Assembly: GCA_009694375.1 (NCBI GenBank)
Contig: SHVB01000019.1
Location: 1 to 45,088 of the forward strand
DNA length: 45,088 nt
From: Acidimicrobiia bacterium
GTDB lineage: Bacteria > Actinomycetota > Acidimicrobiia > Acidimicrobiales > VFJN01
Direction: 5' to 3'
Shown: positions 15,174-23,650 of the stretch, piece by piece
Numbering within the stretch: the stretch's first letter is position 1
How the letters are laid out: each line of letters opens with the position of its first letter
Position numbers and translations under genes: made by a program
The notes under the pieces: generated by a model
What the model was told of the DNA's origin: nothing
What the model saw: the letters and a program-made list of their open reading frames with translations, nothing else
Database searches by the model: none

Positions 15174-16444
15174 CGACGGACCCCGGTTCCGAACACGGCG
15201 GCGTTGTGGGCGCCGAGGGGTGCGGCGGCGTGTCGAACCGGCCGCGCCCGGGGGGCCGCCACCACCGGGGCCGAAGCGATGGGACGCGTGGGGCCGGCCA
15301 CGGCGGCAGCGACTTCGGCCATCGCCACGTCGAGCCGCCAGCGTCCGCCGCCCCGCAGGCTATCGAGGGTGGCCAGCGCCGCCACGAGGCCCGTAAGGGG
15401 ATCAGCCACGGCGTCGGCGCAAAAACATGGTCCGGCGGCGTCCCAGACGACGAGGCCGCCGGCCACGGCCGTGTCGTCACCGAACCCCACCCGCTCGCGA
15501 CCGGGGGCGGTTTGTCCGTGGGCCGTGATGGAGGTCCATACCCTTACCCGGCCGGTGGCCATCACGGCCTCGGCGTGGATGCCGAGTTGCTCCAACGCCC
15601 GCGGCCGCGATGCTTCGATCACCACGTCGGCATCGCGCAGGAGATCGATCAACACGCTCACCCCTTGCGAATTGGTGAGGTCGAGGGCCACGCTGCGCTT
15701 GCCGGCGTTGAGGAGATCGAAGAACCCCGGCGGCCCGAGGCGCGCCCCGTCGGGCCGACCGGTGGCCTCCACCTTGATCACCTCGGCACCCGTGGCGGTG
15801 AGGAGGGATCCACACAGCGGGCCGGCCCACAAGGCGCTGAGGTCGATGACCCGTAGGGGCCCGGGTCGGGGAGGAACCGGCGCCAGGGGCATCTCGCGCA
15901 GGCGCACCGGAAGCGACCCGGGGCGGCCGGGCGCGGTAGTGGCCGACGAAGTGGGGGCAGGAAGCCCTGCCACCGGCAGGCCCAGCAGGGTGGCGCGTTC
16001 CACTGCCGCTGCGGTGGAACAGGACCCTACGAACGCCGCCACCGCGACCCAGGGCAGGGGCAGAGGTGGCGTCTGCTCCAGCCACGCCGGCAGGAGATCG
16101 ACGTCGTCGGGTCGGGCCAAGGTCACCGCCAGCCACCCGTCGCGGGTGGCAAGGAGGCGAGTGGCCCCCCCACAACTGATGGATCCCTGACGACTCAGGC
16201 CTCCGATGGCCGCTCGCTCGCCGAGCAGCGCTAGCGGATCCACCCGCAGCGGGCGGCCGGCGGCGTCGGGATGCTCGGCCAGTTGATCGGCAAATCGGGC
16301 CAGCGTGGGGACCAAGCCCGCTGGCGGTCCCAGCGGCGCCCGGTGGGCGCGCCCGGTGAGGGCCATCGCCCCACTAGCGGCCCAAGCATTGATCTCGGCG
16401 GTGTGGGCGCCCAACTCTGGCCAGCGCATAGGCCATGATCCCAT
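15170..16444 (-). CDS. CaiB/BaiF-type CoA transferase with permuted order
   Basis: A 424-residue family III CoA transferase-like protein, which would move CoA between acids without ATP. The order of parts is unusual. Residues 1-175 look like the middle and C-terminal part of a CaiB domain (AEINAWAASGAMALTG, then ATRLLATRDGWLAVTLA and ERATLLGLPVAGLPAP). Only then, from residue 198, comes the N-terminal Rossmann part (LRVIDLSALWAGPLCGSLL, EVIKVEATG, NAGKRSVALDL), followed by GFGDDTAVAGG and DPLTGLVAAL, which is the middle part again. The start at 16444 is the most upstream ATG not in the promoter region; an ATG at 16429 is possible. It is coupled to the amidohydrolase and divergent from the ferredoxin. 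Family well supported, activity unproven. Confidence 0.82.
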   Translation of the reverse strand: MGSWPMRWPELGAHTAEINAWAASGAMALTGRAHRAPLGPPAGLVPTLARFADQLAEHPDAAGRPLRVDPLALLGERAAIGGLSRQGSISCGGATRLLATRDGWLAVTLARPDDVDLLPAWLEQTPPLPLPWVAVAAFVGSCSTAAAVERATLLGLPVAGLPAPTSSATTAPGRPGSLPVRLREMPLAPVPPRPGPLRVIDLSALWAGPLCGSLLTATGAEVIKVEATGRPDGARLGPPGFFDLLNAGKRSVALDLTNSQGVSVLIDLLRDADVVIEASRPRALEQLGIHAEAVMATGRVRVWTSITAHGQTAPGRERVGFGDDTAVAGGLVVWDAAGPCFCADAVADPLTGLVAALATLDSLRGGGRWRLDVAMAEVAAAVAGPTRPIASAPVVAAPRARPVRHAAAPLGAHNAAVFGTGVRR

Positions 16445-16502
16445 TGGAGACACCCGGGGCGCGCCCCGGCGGCGGCGAGCCCCGGGCTGCCCCGGATCGA
16501 CG

Positions 16503-16508
16503 TAGGCT
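16503..16508 (+). promoter_or_regulatory. Probable -10 box of a leaderless ferredoxin mRNA
   Basis: TAGGCT followed by six bases and then the ferredoxin ATG at 16515. With normal -10 spacing, transcription would start at the A of the start codon. No ribosome binding site is present upstream of the ATG, which agrees with a leaderless message, common in actinobacteria. Confidence 0.45.
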
Positions 16509-16514
16509 GCGACG

Positions 16515-16709
16515 ATGCGGATCGCGGTGGACACCACGCTGTGCACCGGTCACGGCCGTTGCTACTCCCTCGCCCCGGAGGTCTTTGTGGGCGACGACGA
16601 CGGCTATTGCGTCAGCGTGGCCGTCGAGGTGCCGATCGGATTGGAAGCCGAGGCGCTCAAGGGTCTGCGCAACTGCCCCGAGCGGGCTATTCGTGTGGTG
16701 GATAACTGA
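16515..16709 (+). CDS. P450-type 3Fe-4S ferredoxin
   Basis: A 64-residue ferredoxin of the actinobacterial P450 redox-partner type. Cluster ligands are C10, C16 and C54 (followed by Pro55), in CTGHGRC and RNCPERAI; His13 stands where a fourth Cys would be, giving a 3Fe-4S or atypical 4Fe-4S cluster. It transfers single electrons, most likely to the P450 at 10731 and perhaps to the Rieske oxygenase. The ATG follows a -10-like box by six bases. It is on the plus strand, divergent from the CoA transferase. It is not adjacent to the P450, which is 4.6 kb upstream. Confidence 0.93.
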   Translation: MRIAVDTTLCTGHGRCYSLAPEVFVGDDDGYCVSVAVEVPIGLEAEALKGLRNCPERAIRVVDN

Positions 16710-16812
16710 AGGTTGCCGCGACCAGCACGAGACTCCCGGGCGCGTTACTGTCGGGATTTCGAACAGTCGTGTCATGTACTTCGATGGCATCGATCACACC
16801 TCGGGGGGAACC

Positions 16813-18174
16813 GTGTCGCGATCCGTGAGAAACGTTGGAGTTGCGTTAATCGTCGGGCTGGTGATGGCGGCTTGTGGAAACTCAAGCGACGATGCCAGCC
16901 CCGCTAGCACCGCGGCGAGCGATTCCGGTGCGGGTACGGCCAATAGCGACCGCGATGAGTTCGTGTCGATCTCCGGTGTGCCCGGGGTAAGCGACGACGA
17001 GATCGCGTACGCCGTGGTGGGAACCAAGAGCAACAACCCCCTCGGCAGTTGCATCCTCGACTGCTACGCGGCCGGGGTGGAGGCCTACTTCGCCTACCAG
17101 AACTCCCTCGGGGGCATCTACGGCCGAGACCTAGTGGTGCGGGACGTACTCGATGACGAACTCGGCCAGAACCAGGTGCGAGCCCTCGAAGTGATTTCCG
17201 CCGAACAGGACTTCGGCGTGTTCCAGGCCACCCTCCTCGCCACCGGGTGGGGGGCGCTCGATGATGCGGGTGTGCCTACCTACGCATGGGGCATCAACGC
17301 CACTGAAGCCGCCAACCGAATGCACATCTGGCCCAGCCTGCCGGTGCGGTGCCAGGACTGCCCCACTCGATCGGTGCCCTACGCCGCTAAATCCTCCGGC
17401 GCCCGGCACGCCGCCTCGTTGGGCTACGGGGTGAGCGAGAATTCCAAGGTCTGCGCCCAGACCGTGGCCAAGGCCATTGAGAAGTACGAACCCGACACCG
17501 GGGTGGATATCGTCTACACCAACGACGATCTCGCCTTCGGGCTTCCCAACGGGATTGCTCCCGAGGTGACCGCCATGAAGAAAGCGGGGGTGGATTTCAT
17601 CTCCACCTGCATCGACCTCAACGGCATGAAATCCCTCGCCCAGGAACTAGCCCGGCAGGGGATGGACGACGTGGTGCTTTATCACCCCAATAGCTACAGC
17701 CAGTCCTTCGTGACCGAGGCGGACGGCCTCTTTGAGGGCGATTATGTGACCGTCCAGTTCCGGCCCTTCGAAAGCGATCCCGGCGACAGCAGTCTCACCG
17801 AGTTTCTCGAGTGGATGAAGAAGCAGGGCGACGAACCATCCGAAATGGCCATGGTGGGCTGGATCAACGCCACGCAGGCCTTCGATGGCCTCCTCGCCGC
17901 CGGCCCCAACTTTGATCGCGAAAAAGTTACCGCCGCTACCAATGCCATGACCGACTTCGATGCCGGTGGCCTCCTCATGCCGGTCGACTGGACCGTGAGT
18001 CATGTGCCTTACACCAACGCGACGCGCAGCGCCAACGATGCGGATGAATGCACCGTGCTCGTGAAGGTCGTGGACGGGGTCTTCGAGACCGTGGGGCCGG
18101 TCGCCGAGCCCGGGTTGTGCTGGAGCGGATCAGACCTCGCTTGGTCCGAACCGAAGCCCGCGGCATTCGGCTGA
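16813..18174 (+). CDS. Liv-type ABC transporter substrate-binding lipoprotein
   Basis: A 453-residue periplasmic-type binding protein (type I fold, branched-chain amino acid/LivJ-like) anchored as a lipoprotein. The signal ends in GLVMAACGNSS with Cys21 as the lipid site, then a Ser/Ala/Asp linker. The mature part starts with a DDEIAYAVVG strand and shows the repeated alpha/beta pattern with QNSLGGIYGRDL. In this family many members bind aromatic, fatty or terpenoid acids and amides rather than amino acids. The GTG at 16813 is chosen for the upstream GGGGGGAA and the signal peptide right after it. The permease follows after 22 bases, so the ligand is probably the island's substrate or a breakdown product. 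Confidence 0.92.
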   Translation: MSRSVRNVGVALIVGLVMAACGNSSDDASPASTAASDSGAGTANSDRDEFVSISGVPGVSDDEIAYAVVGTKSNNPLGSCILDCYAAGVEAYFAYQNSLGGIYGRDLVVRDVLDDELGQNQVRALEVISAEQDFGVFQATLLATGWGALDDAGVPTYAWGINATEAANRMHIWPSLPVRCQDCPTRSVPYAAKSSGARHAASLGYGVSENSKVCAQTVAKAIEKYEPDTGVDIVYTNDDLAFGLPNGIAPEVTAMKKAGVDFISTCIDLNGMKSLAQELARQGMDDVVLYHPNSYSQSFVTEADGLFEGDYVTVQFRPFESDPGDSSLTEFLEWMKKQGDEPSEMAMVGWINATQAFDGLLAAGPNFDREKVTAATNAMTDFDAGGLLMPVDWTVSHVPYTNATRSANDADECTVLVKVVDGVFETVGPVAEPGLCWSGSDLAWSEPKPAAFG

Positions 18175-18196
18175 TCCCCATCAGGTCGGTCCGTTG

Positions 18197-20299
18197 ATGG
18201 TCCTCGCCACGGCACTGGGGGAGGACCTATCCCGCGCCTTTCTCCAGGGCCTGCCCCCCGGCTCGGTCTATGCCCTGATCGCCATCGGGTTCGTGCTGGC
18301 CTACAAGACCAGCGGTGTGTTCAACCTGGCCTTCGGGGCACAGGCGTACGTGTCGGCGGCCCTGTACTTCCAGGCCCGACTGGAGTGGGGCTGGGGGATC
18401 CTGCCCGCCTTGCTGGTGTCGGTGTTTATTCTGGCCCCCGTCCTAGGACTCATCCTGGAGCGGCTGATCTTTCGCCACCTTCGCACGAGTTCCTCGGTGG
18501 CCAAGTTGGTGGTGGCCATCGGGCTGACGGTGGCGATTCCCAGTCTCTTCGACGTGCTGGTCGGCTTCGAACCGGTGGCCGGACAGACCCCCACGGGCAT
18601 CATCCCCGGCGGGGCCAGCGTGTTCTACCAACCCGTGGGCGTCTACGCCTTTAGCCGCGACGAGTTGATGGCGATGGGCGTGGCCGTGGTGGTGATGCTG
18701 GGTCTAGCGGCCCTGTTTCGGTTCTCGGGCATCGGGCTCCAGATGCGAGCGGTGGTGGAGAGCCCGCGTATGACCGAGTTGAACGGCATCCAGGCCGACC
18801 GTGTCTCGGCCTTTAGTTGGGCGCTGTCGAGTGTGTTCGCCGGCCTGGCCGGGGTACTGATTGCCCCGCGCTTCAACACGCTGGCGGCCCCAGATTTCTT
18901 CAACCTGGTGGTGGTGGCTATCGCCGCTGCCGCCGTGGGCCGCCTGATAAGCCTGCCGCGAGCCTTGGCGGGCGGCTTGGGCTTGGGGGTGTTCATCGCC
19001 TTCGCCAACACGTTTCTCCCCGCGTGGGCGCTGTCGTATCCGATCCTCGCTCCCATTCAGGACAACGTGGCCCCGGCGGTGCCCTTCCTCGTGTTGTTTG
19101 CCCTCCTGGTGCTGTGGCCGGCGGTGCGGGCCACCAAGGAACAGGCCGACCCGCTCTCGGGGGTAGACCCGCCACCACCGTCGCTGGCCTCCCATGAGCG
19201 CAGTGCCGGCCTCACCGTGGCCACGCGGGTGTTTGCGGTGGTGTTCTTTCTCACGGTTGGCTTGGTGGTGTTCACCCAAGCCGACGTGAGTTGGCTCTTT
19301 CTCGTCACGCAATCGGTGATCCTTGCCACCCTTTTCTTATCCATCACCGTGATCACCGGGCTGGCCGGGCAGATCTCGCTCTGCCAGGGGAGCTTTGCCG
19401 CCATCGGCGGTTTCACCGTGTTCCAACTCAGCGATCGCTACGGCACATCGGTGTTGGTAGCGGCGCTGATCGGGGCGGGGGTGGCGGCGGCCTGCGCGGC
19501 CTTGTTGTCGTTGCCGATCCGGCGCCTCGGGGGCGTCTGGGTGGCGATCGCCACCCTTGCCTTCGCCTTCTTCTTCGATGCCGTGATGGTGAAACTGCCC
19601 TGGGTCGGCGGCGGCGGTACCTCGTTGCTGCAAGGCACGCGCGTGCCGCGCCCCACCATTGGGCCATGGGACCTCGGCAACGACAAAGCATTCCTGGTGC
19701 TGGCCCTAGTGGTGTTCCTGGTCGCCTCGTTGGCGGTCATCCAGATCCGCGAGGGCACCACCGGTCGCACGCTGCGGGCCTTGCGGGGTAGCGAGTTGGC
19801 CTCACAGTCCATTGGCATTTCCCCCGCTCGCTCCCGGGTGATGGCTTTTGCACTGTCGGGGTTCCTCGCCGGCCTCGGGGGAGCGATGCTCACCATGCAT
19901 CAGGAAAACGTCAACTACACCCTCAACTTCTCTCCTTTTGCCGCCCTGTTCTGGCTGGTGCTGGTGGTGTCGCTGGGATCCCGCACCGTGGAAGGGGCCG
20001 CCCAAGCCGGGGCCGCCTATGCGCTGTTCGAAGCGATTGTGCTGCGGGGGGCGGTGTTCGGGTGGATCTTCCGGAATACCGATCGCATCCCGGGCATCTT
20101 CCCAATCTCGCCGAAATGGCGCTTCATCATCTTCGGCCTCGGCACCATTCAGTTTGCCCGTCACCCCGAAGGGCTCGTGGAGTTCAACACGCGTCGGGCC
20201 CACCGCCGCGTCGAGGCCATCATGGCCCGACTGCGTGGCTCCCCGGCCGCGCCGCCACCCGAGCCGGATGCTCCCGTAGCGGAGGAGTCGGTGCCGTGA
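18197..20299 (+). CDS. Fused LivH-LivM ABC permease
   Basis: A 700-residue membrane protein that joins two permeases. Residues about 1-310 are LivH-like (GLPPGSVYALIAIGF, VFNLAFGAQAYVSA), and about 335-650 are LivM-like (LAGQISLCQGSFAAIGGF, RLGGVWVAIATLAF, SLGSRTVEGAAQAG). The two halves are joined by a charged Pro-rich linker. Separate LivH and LivM proteins are usual; fusions occur in several actinobacteria. The ATG at 18197 is preferred to the TTG just before it. The stop overlaps the LivG start by GTGA. It forms the channel of the importer made with the binding protein and two ATPases. Confidence 0.93.
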   Translation: MVLATALGEDLSRAFLQGLPPGSVYALIAIGFVLAYKTSGVFNLAFGAQAYVSAALYFQARLEWGWGILPALLVSVFILAPVLGLILERLIFRHLRTSSSVAKLVVAIGLTVAIPSLFDVLVGFEPVAGQTPTGIIPGGASVFYQPVGVYAFSRDELMAMGVAVVVMLGLAALFRFSGIGLQMRAVVESPRMTELNGIQADRVSAFSWALSSVFAGLAGVLIAPRFNTLAAPDFFNLVVVAIAAAAVGRLISLPRALAGGLGLGVFIAFANTFLPAWALSYPILAPIQDNVAPAVPFLVLFALLVLWPAVRATKEQADPLSGVDPPPPSLASHERSAGLTVATRVFAVVFFLTVGLVVFTQADVSWLFLVTQSVILATLFLSITVITGLAGQISLCQGSFAAIGGFTVFQLSDRYGTSVLVAALIGAGVAAACAALLSLPIRRLGGVWVAIATLAFAFFFDAVMVKLPWVGGGGTSLLQGTRVPRPTIGPWDLGNDKAFLVLALVVFLVASLAVIQIREGTTGRTLRALRGSELASQSIGISPARSRVMAFALSGFLAGLGGAMLTMHQENVNYTLNFSPFAALFWLVLVVSLGSRTVEGAAQAGAAYALFEAIVLRGAVFGWIFRNTDRIPGIFPISPKWRFIIFGLGTIQFARHPEGLVEFNTRRAHRRVEAIMARLRGSPAAPPPEPDAPVAEESVP

Positions 20300-21069
20300 C
20301 CCCCATCCTCGAGACCAGAGGCATTTCCAAGTCCTACGCCGGGATCGGCGCGCTCAGGGACGCGACCGTGCAGGTGGGCGAGGGCGAGCGCGTCGGCCTC
20401 ATCGGGCCCAACGGCGCCGGTAAGACCACGCTGTTCAACTGCATCCTCGGCCTGCTGGCTCCTGATGCGGGGTCGGTGCGACTGGCGGGCGACGACATCA
20501 CTTCCTTGCCGGTGCACCTGCGGGCGCGGCGGGGCATCGGCCGTTCGTTCCAGCGCATTGAACTCTTCACCGAGTCCACCGTGCGAGAGCATCTGCTCAT
20601 CGCCGAGCGGGTGCGCCGGGGCAACGGATCGCTCTGGAAAGACCTCTTGGGCCGTGGCCGGCCCAAGGCCGATGAGTTGCAGGCCTGTGATGCCGTGTTG
20701 GAACGACTCGGACTGGGCGAGCTGGCCGACGAACCCATCGAGCAACTGAGTTTGGGACAAGGGCGGTTGGTGGAGGTGGGGCGGGCCTTGATGACCCACC
20801 CGCGCATCCTGTTGCTCGATGAGCCATCTTCGGGTCTGGATCGTCAGGAGACGGCTGATCTGGCGGCCACCTTGCGCGACCTGCAGGGGGAGCAGGGCTT
20901 CGCCATCTTGTTGGTGGAGCACGACGTGGAGTTCGTGGCGGCCTTCACGCAGCGGTGTTATGTGCTCGACTTCGGCACGCTGATTGCCGATGGACCCACC
21001 GCCGAGGTACTCGAGCGCGCCATCGTGCGCGAGTCGTACCTCGGGAGTGTCAAGAGGGATGACCCATGA
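20296..21069 (+). CDS. ABC transporter ATPase, LivG-like
   Basis: A 257-residue ABC ATPase. Walker A is GPNGAGKT at 37-44, the signature region reads LSLGQGRLVEVGRAL, and Walker B is ILLLDEPSSGLD. The long insert with HLLIAERVRRG and the IRESYLG-like C terminus place it in the LivG branch. It energises the fused permease. The GTG at 20296 overlaps the permease stop by GTGA and has GGAGGAG upstream. Its stop overlaps the LivF start by ATGA. Confidence 0.95.
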   Translation: MTPILETRGISKSYAGIGALRDATVQVGEGERVGLIGPNGAGKTTLFNCILGLLAPDAGSVRLAGDDITSLPVHLRARRGIGRSFQRIELFTESTVREHLLIAERVRRGNGSLWKDLLGRGRPKADELQACDAVLERLGLGELADEPIEQLSLGQGRLVEVGRALMTHPRILLLDEPSSGLDRQETADLAATLRDLQGEQGFAILLVEHDVEFVAAFTQRCYVLDFGTLIADGPTAEVLERAIVRESYLGSVKRDDP

Positions 21070-21797
21070 CACCGATTCTCGATCTGCGGAGTGTGTCGGC
21101 GGGCTACGGACCATTCCATGCGCTCTTCGATGTCTCCCTGTCGGTGCGGCCCGGTGAAGCGGTGGCACTGCTCGGCGCCAACGGCGTAGGCAAGACCACC
21201 GTGGCGCGCGTGGCCACCGGCTTGATTCCGCCCTCGGAGGGTTCGGTGTGGGTCAATGGCACCGAGATGACGGGGGCGGCAACGTTTCGCTTCGCTCGCG
21301 CCGGGGTGGCCCACGCGCCCGAAGGACGCTCCGTGTTTGCCACGTTGTCAGTGGAGGAGAACCTGCGCCTGTCGTTCCGACAGTCCAAGGGGCGCCGGGG
21401 CGTTGCCCCGGCTTTGGATCAGGCCTTCACCCAGTTTCCATCCTTGGCACGTCGGCGCCGCATGCTCGCCGGCGATCTTTCCGGGGGGGAGCAGCGCATG
21501 CTGTCCATGGCTCGGGTCCTGGTGGAAGCGCCCCGGCTACTGGTGGCCGATGAACTCTCGCTCGGGTTGGGACCGATCATCGTGGACGAGATCTATAACG
21601 ACCTCGCCCGGCTCCGATCCGAAGGCACCGCCCTGCTGATCGTGGAACAACAGATCTCCCATGCCTTGGCGTTGTGCGATCGCGTGGTGCTTCTCGAGCA
21701 CGGCACGGTGATCTGGCAGGGACCGACCGAAGACGCCGAAGCGCGGTTGGTGGCCAAGATCTTCGACCACGCCGCCGGTGAGGAACCCCCCTCGTGA
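21066..21797 (+). CDS. ABC transporter ATPase, LivF-like
   Basis: A 243-residue ABC ATPase with Walker A GANGVGKT (37-44), an LSGGEQRMLSMARVL signature and Walker B LLVADELSLGL, where DEL replaces DEP as is common in LivF. Pairs with LivG under the fused permease. The ATG at 21066 overlaps the LivG stop by ATGA. The first eight residues, MTPILDLR, resemble LivG's MTPILETR, as expected of paralogues. It ends the importer operon and converges with the copper amine oxidase, seven bases away. Confidence 0.95.
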   Translation: MTPILDLRSVSAGYGPFHALFDVSLSVRPGEAVALLGANGVGKTTVARVATGLIPPSEGSVWVNGTEMTGAATFRFARAGVAHAPEGRSVFATLSVEENLRLSFRQSKGRRGVAPALDQAFTQFPSLARRRRMLAGDLSGGEQRMLSMARVLVEAPRLLVADELSLGLGPIIVDEIYNDLARLRSEGTALLIVEQQISHALALCDRVVLLEHGTVIWQGPTEDAEARLVAKIFDHAAGEEPPS

Positions 21798-21804
21798 TCG
21801 TGGG

Positions 21805-23646
21805 TTAGTGGCAGTGGTCCGGCGGGGGCACGTCGAGGGCCGGGTTGCGATCGAAGAACCCGGCGGGAATCAGTTGGAAGCCGCAGGTCTCCACCGGCAT
21901 CACCGGCCAATCCTCCGGGCGCGGGATGTGGGTCACCCCGAAGGTGTGCCACACCACCACTTCGGTATCTACGAGGGAGCGGTCGGCCGCCGTCCACGCC
22001 GGCAGGCCCGCCCCTCCCGGATGCTGATTGGGGAAGTCGCCCGCCGCCCGCCGTTGGTCGGGGGTGTACGGGGTGACCCAGAGGTTCTTGGTGGCGAAGG
22101 CGGCCCGGGCGGCGATGCTGGAACCTTCGGAGGCGAGCAGGGTGGGGGAGGGCCCGGCGAGCAACTTGAAGGCCACCGGCGTGCCTAACGCGTTGGTGAC
22201 TGACGGATTGACGATCCGCCAGGACCGACTGCGGCTGGCGTCGGTCACGCGTTGGGCCTGCTGTTCCGAATCCAGCCGGGTCGCAGAGGGAGCAAAACCG
22301 TTGCGCAACGGGTTGTCGGCGTCGAGAGGGAGGGGATCCACGTTCAGTTCGTAGACCTCGTTGCGAGGGCCGTCTATCGCCATATCGAGCCGGGCGCAGA
22401 ACAAGTGCTGGTGCACCGGGGCGGCGAGGCCGGGGGCAACCGGGGGCGCGAAGGCTTCACACCGCTCGGAGGGAAGAGCCTTGGTGGAGAGGATCCCGGT
22501 GAGCTTCACTTCGAGTTCCAGTGAGCCATCGAGATGGAAGTACCAGTAGAAGCCGTAGTCGTAGTTGCCCACGGTGGCGATGGAGGAAACCACCAGTCGA
22601 CGCTTGCGCCGCACCTCCACATGACCAGTGAGCAGGTCCACGTGCTTCCACAGGATTCCTACATCCTCCTCATGGATACAGATGGCGTTGGGCAAGGTGG
22701 TGGCGTGTCCGCGTTGGTCGGCCAAGACGGCATCGAGATAGCGAATCTCCCCGAGACAGTCGCAACCCAGCGTGAGGCTGTTGGCCATCCGGCCCAGCCC
22801 CCACTCACCCACATCGAAGGCGTTTTTCCAGTTGTGGCCGGGGGTGGGGTCGCCGTAGGGCACCACCATTTCGTTCACCGAGGCCCGCCGCAGGATGGAC
22901 CGGCCGTCGTAGGTCACCTCGTGCAGCACAATGCCTTCGAGTGGGTCGAGGCTCACGAGCAGCGACCACCGCTGCCACCGCAACTCGTTGCCCTCCAGGG
23001 TGAAACTCACACCGTCGGGCTGGGTGATCGAAAGCGGGCGGAGATCGGCGCGGGCCGGCGCGTGGTCCTCGGCGCGGTAACGCCCCGGAGCCTCGGGCAG
23101 CGGGCTGATCCCAAGGTCCACTACTTCGAGGACCTCGCCCCGGGCCATGTCGACATGGATCAACAGACCCTCGATGGGACGGGCATACCCGTTGTCATCA
23201 GGCTGGTCTCGGTAGTAACAGATGCAGCGGGCGACCCGCCGACCTTCCTCGGCCGCTAGGCCGAAGTTCCCGGTGGGCCACGGGTCCACCTGCAAGCCGG
23301 TGAGGTCGGTGATGCCCCGCGCCGCAAGGGCGGCGCGGAATCCTGCGTGGTCGTGGAGGGCCAGAATGGCATTGAAGGCCTCCTCGAACCCGAGTGCCGG
23401 CACCGCCCCAGGGTGTTCGATCCAGGCCACCACCGCCGCGGTGGCAAGGGCCACGGTGGCTTCAATGAGCACCGTCTCCGGGCCCGGCACGATGATCAGA
23501 CGGGCCTGTCGCTGGGTGAGGCCCCGGGTGTCGTCGAGGGTGATGGTGGAGAAATGGGCCGCCTCGCCTAGCCGGCCGGTGGCTCGCACAGCGGCCACGG
23601 CCACGCCGATCTCGTCGGCGGTGAGGGGGTGCAGGAGGGTGGTCAT
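21805..23646 (-). CDS. Copper amine oxidase (TPQ-dependent)
   Basis: A 613-residue copper amine oxidase. The cofactor precursor is Tyr362 in GNYDYG, which self-oxidises to topaquinone. The catalytic base is Asp278 in FDVGEWGLGRM. Copper ligands are H412 and H414 in VHQHLF and H573 in GVTHIPRPEDWP. It oxidises primary amines to aldehydes, releasing ammonia and H2O2. No signal peptide is seen, so it is likely cytoplasmic. The ATG at 23646 begins right after the dehydrogenase stop at 23651, and both genes read in the same direction, so amine oxidation may feed an aldehyde or alcohol step. Substrate unknown (phenylethylamine- or tyramine-like amines are typical). Confidence 0.94.
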   Translation of the reverse strand: MTTLLHPLTADEIGVAVAAVRATGRLGEAAHFSTITLDDTRGLTQRQARLIIVPGPETVLIEATVALATAAVVAWIEHPGAVPALGFEEAFNAILALHDHAGFRAALAARGITDLTGLQVDPWPTGNFGLAAEEGRRVARCICYYRDQPDDNGYARPIEGLLIHVDMARGEVLEVVDLGISPLPEAPGRYRAEDHAPARADLRPLSITQPDGVSFTLEGNELRWQRWSLLVSLDPLEGIVLHEVTYDGRSILRRASVNEMVVPYGDPTPGHNWKNAFDVGEWGLGRMANSLTLGCDCLGEIRYLDAVLADQRGHATTLPNAICIHEEDVGILWKHVDLLTGHVEVRRKRRLVVSSIATVGNYDYGFYWYFHLDGSLELEVKLTGILSTKALPSERCEAFAPPVAPGLAAPVHQHLFCARLDMAIDGPRNEVYELNVDPLPLDADNPLRNGFAPSATRLDSEQQAQRVTDASRSRSWRIVNPSVTNALGTPVAFKLLAGPSPTLLASEGSSIAARAAFATKNLWVTPYTPDQRRAAGDFPNQHPGGAGLPAWTAADRSLVDTEVVVWHTFGVTHIPRPEDWPVMPVETCGFQLIPAGFFDRNPALDVPPPDHCH

Positions 23647-23650
23647 GGGA

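Noticed and set aside
16747-16767. Inverted repeat ACTGT-11 bases-ACAGT upstream of the binding-protein gene
   Set aside because: Arms of five bases with a long spacer are expected by chance; it does not match the 13-bp motif.
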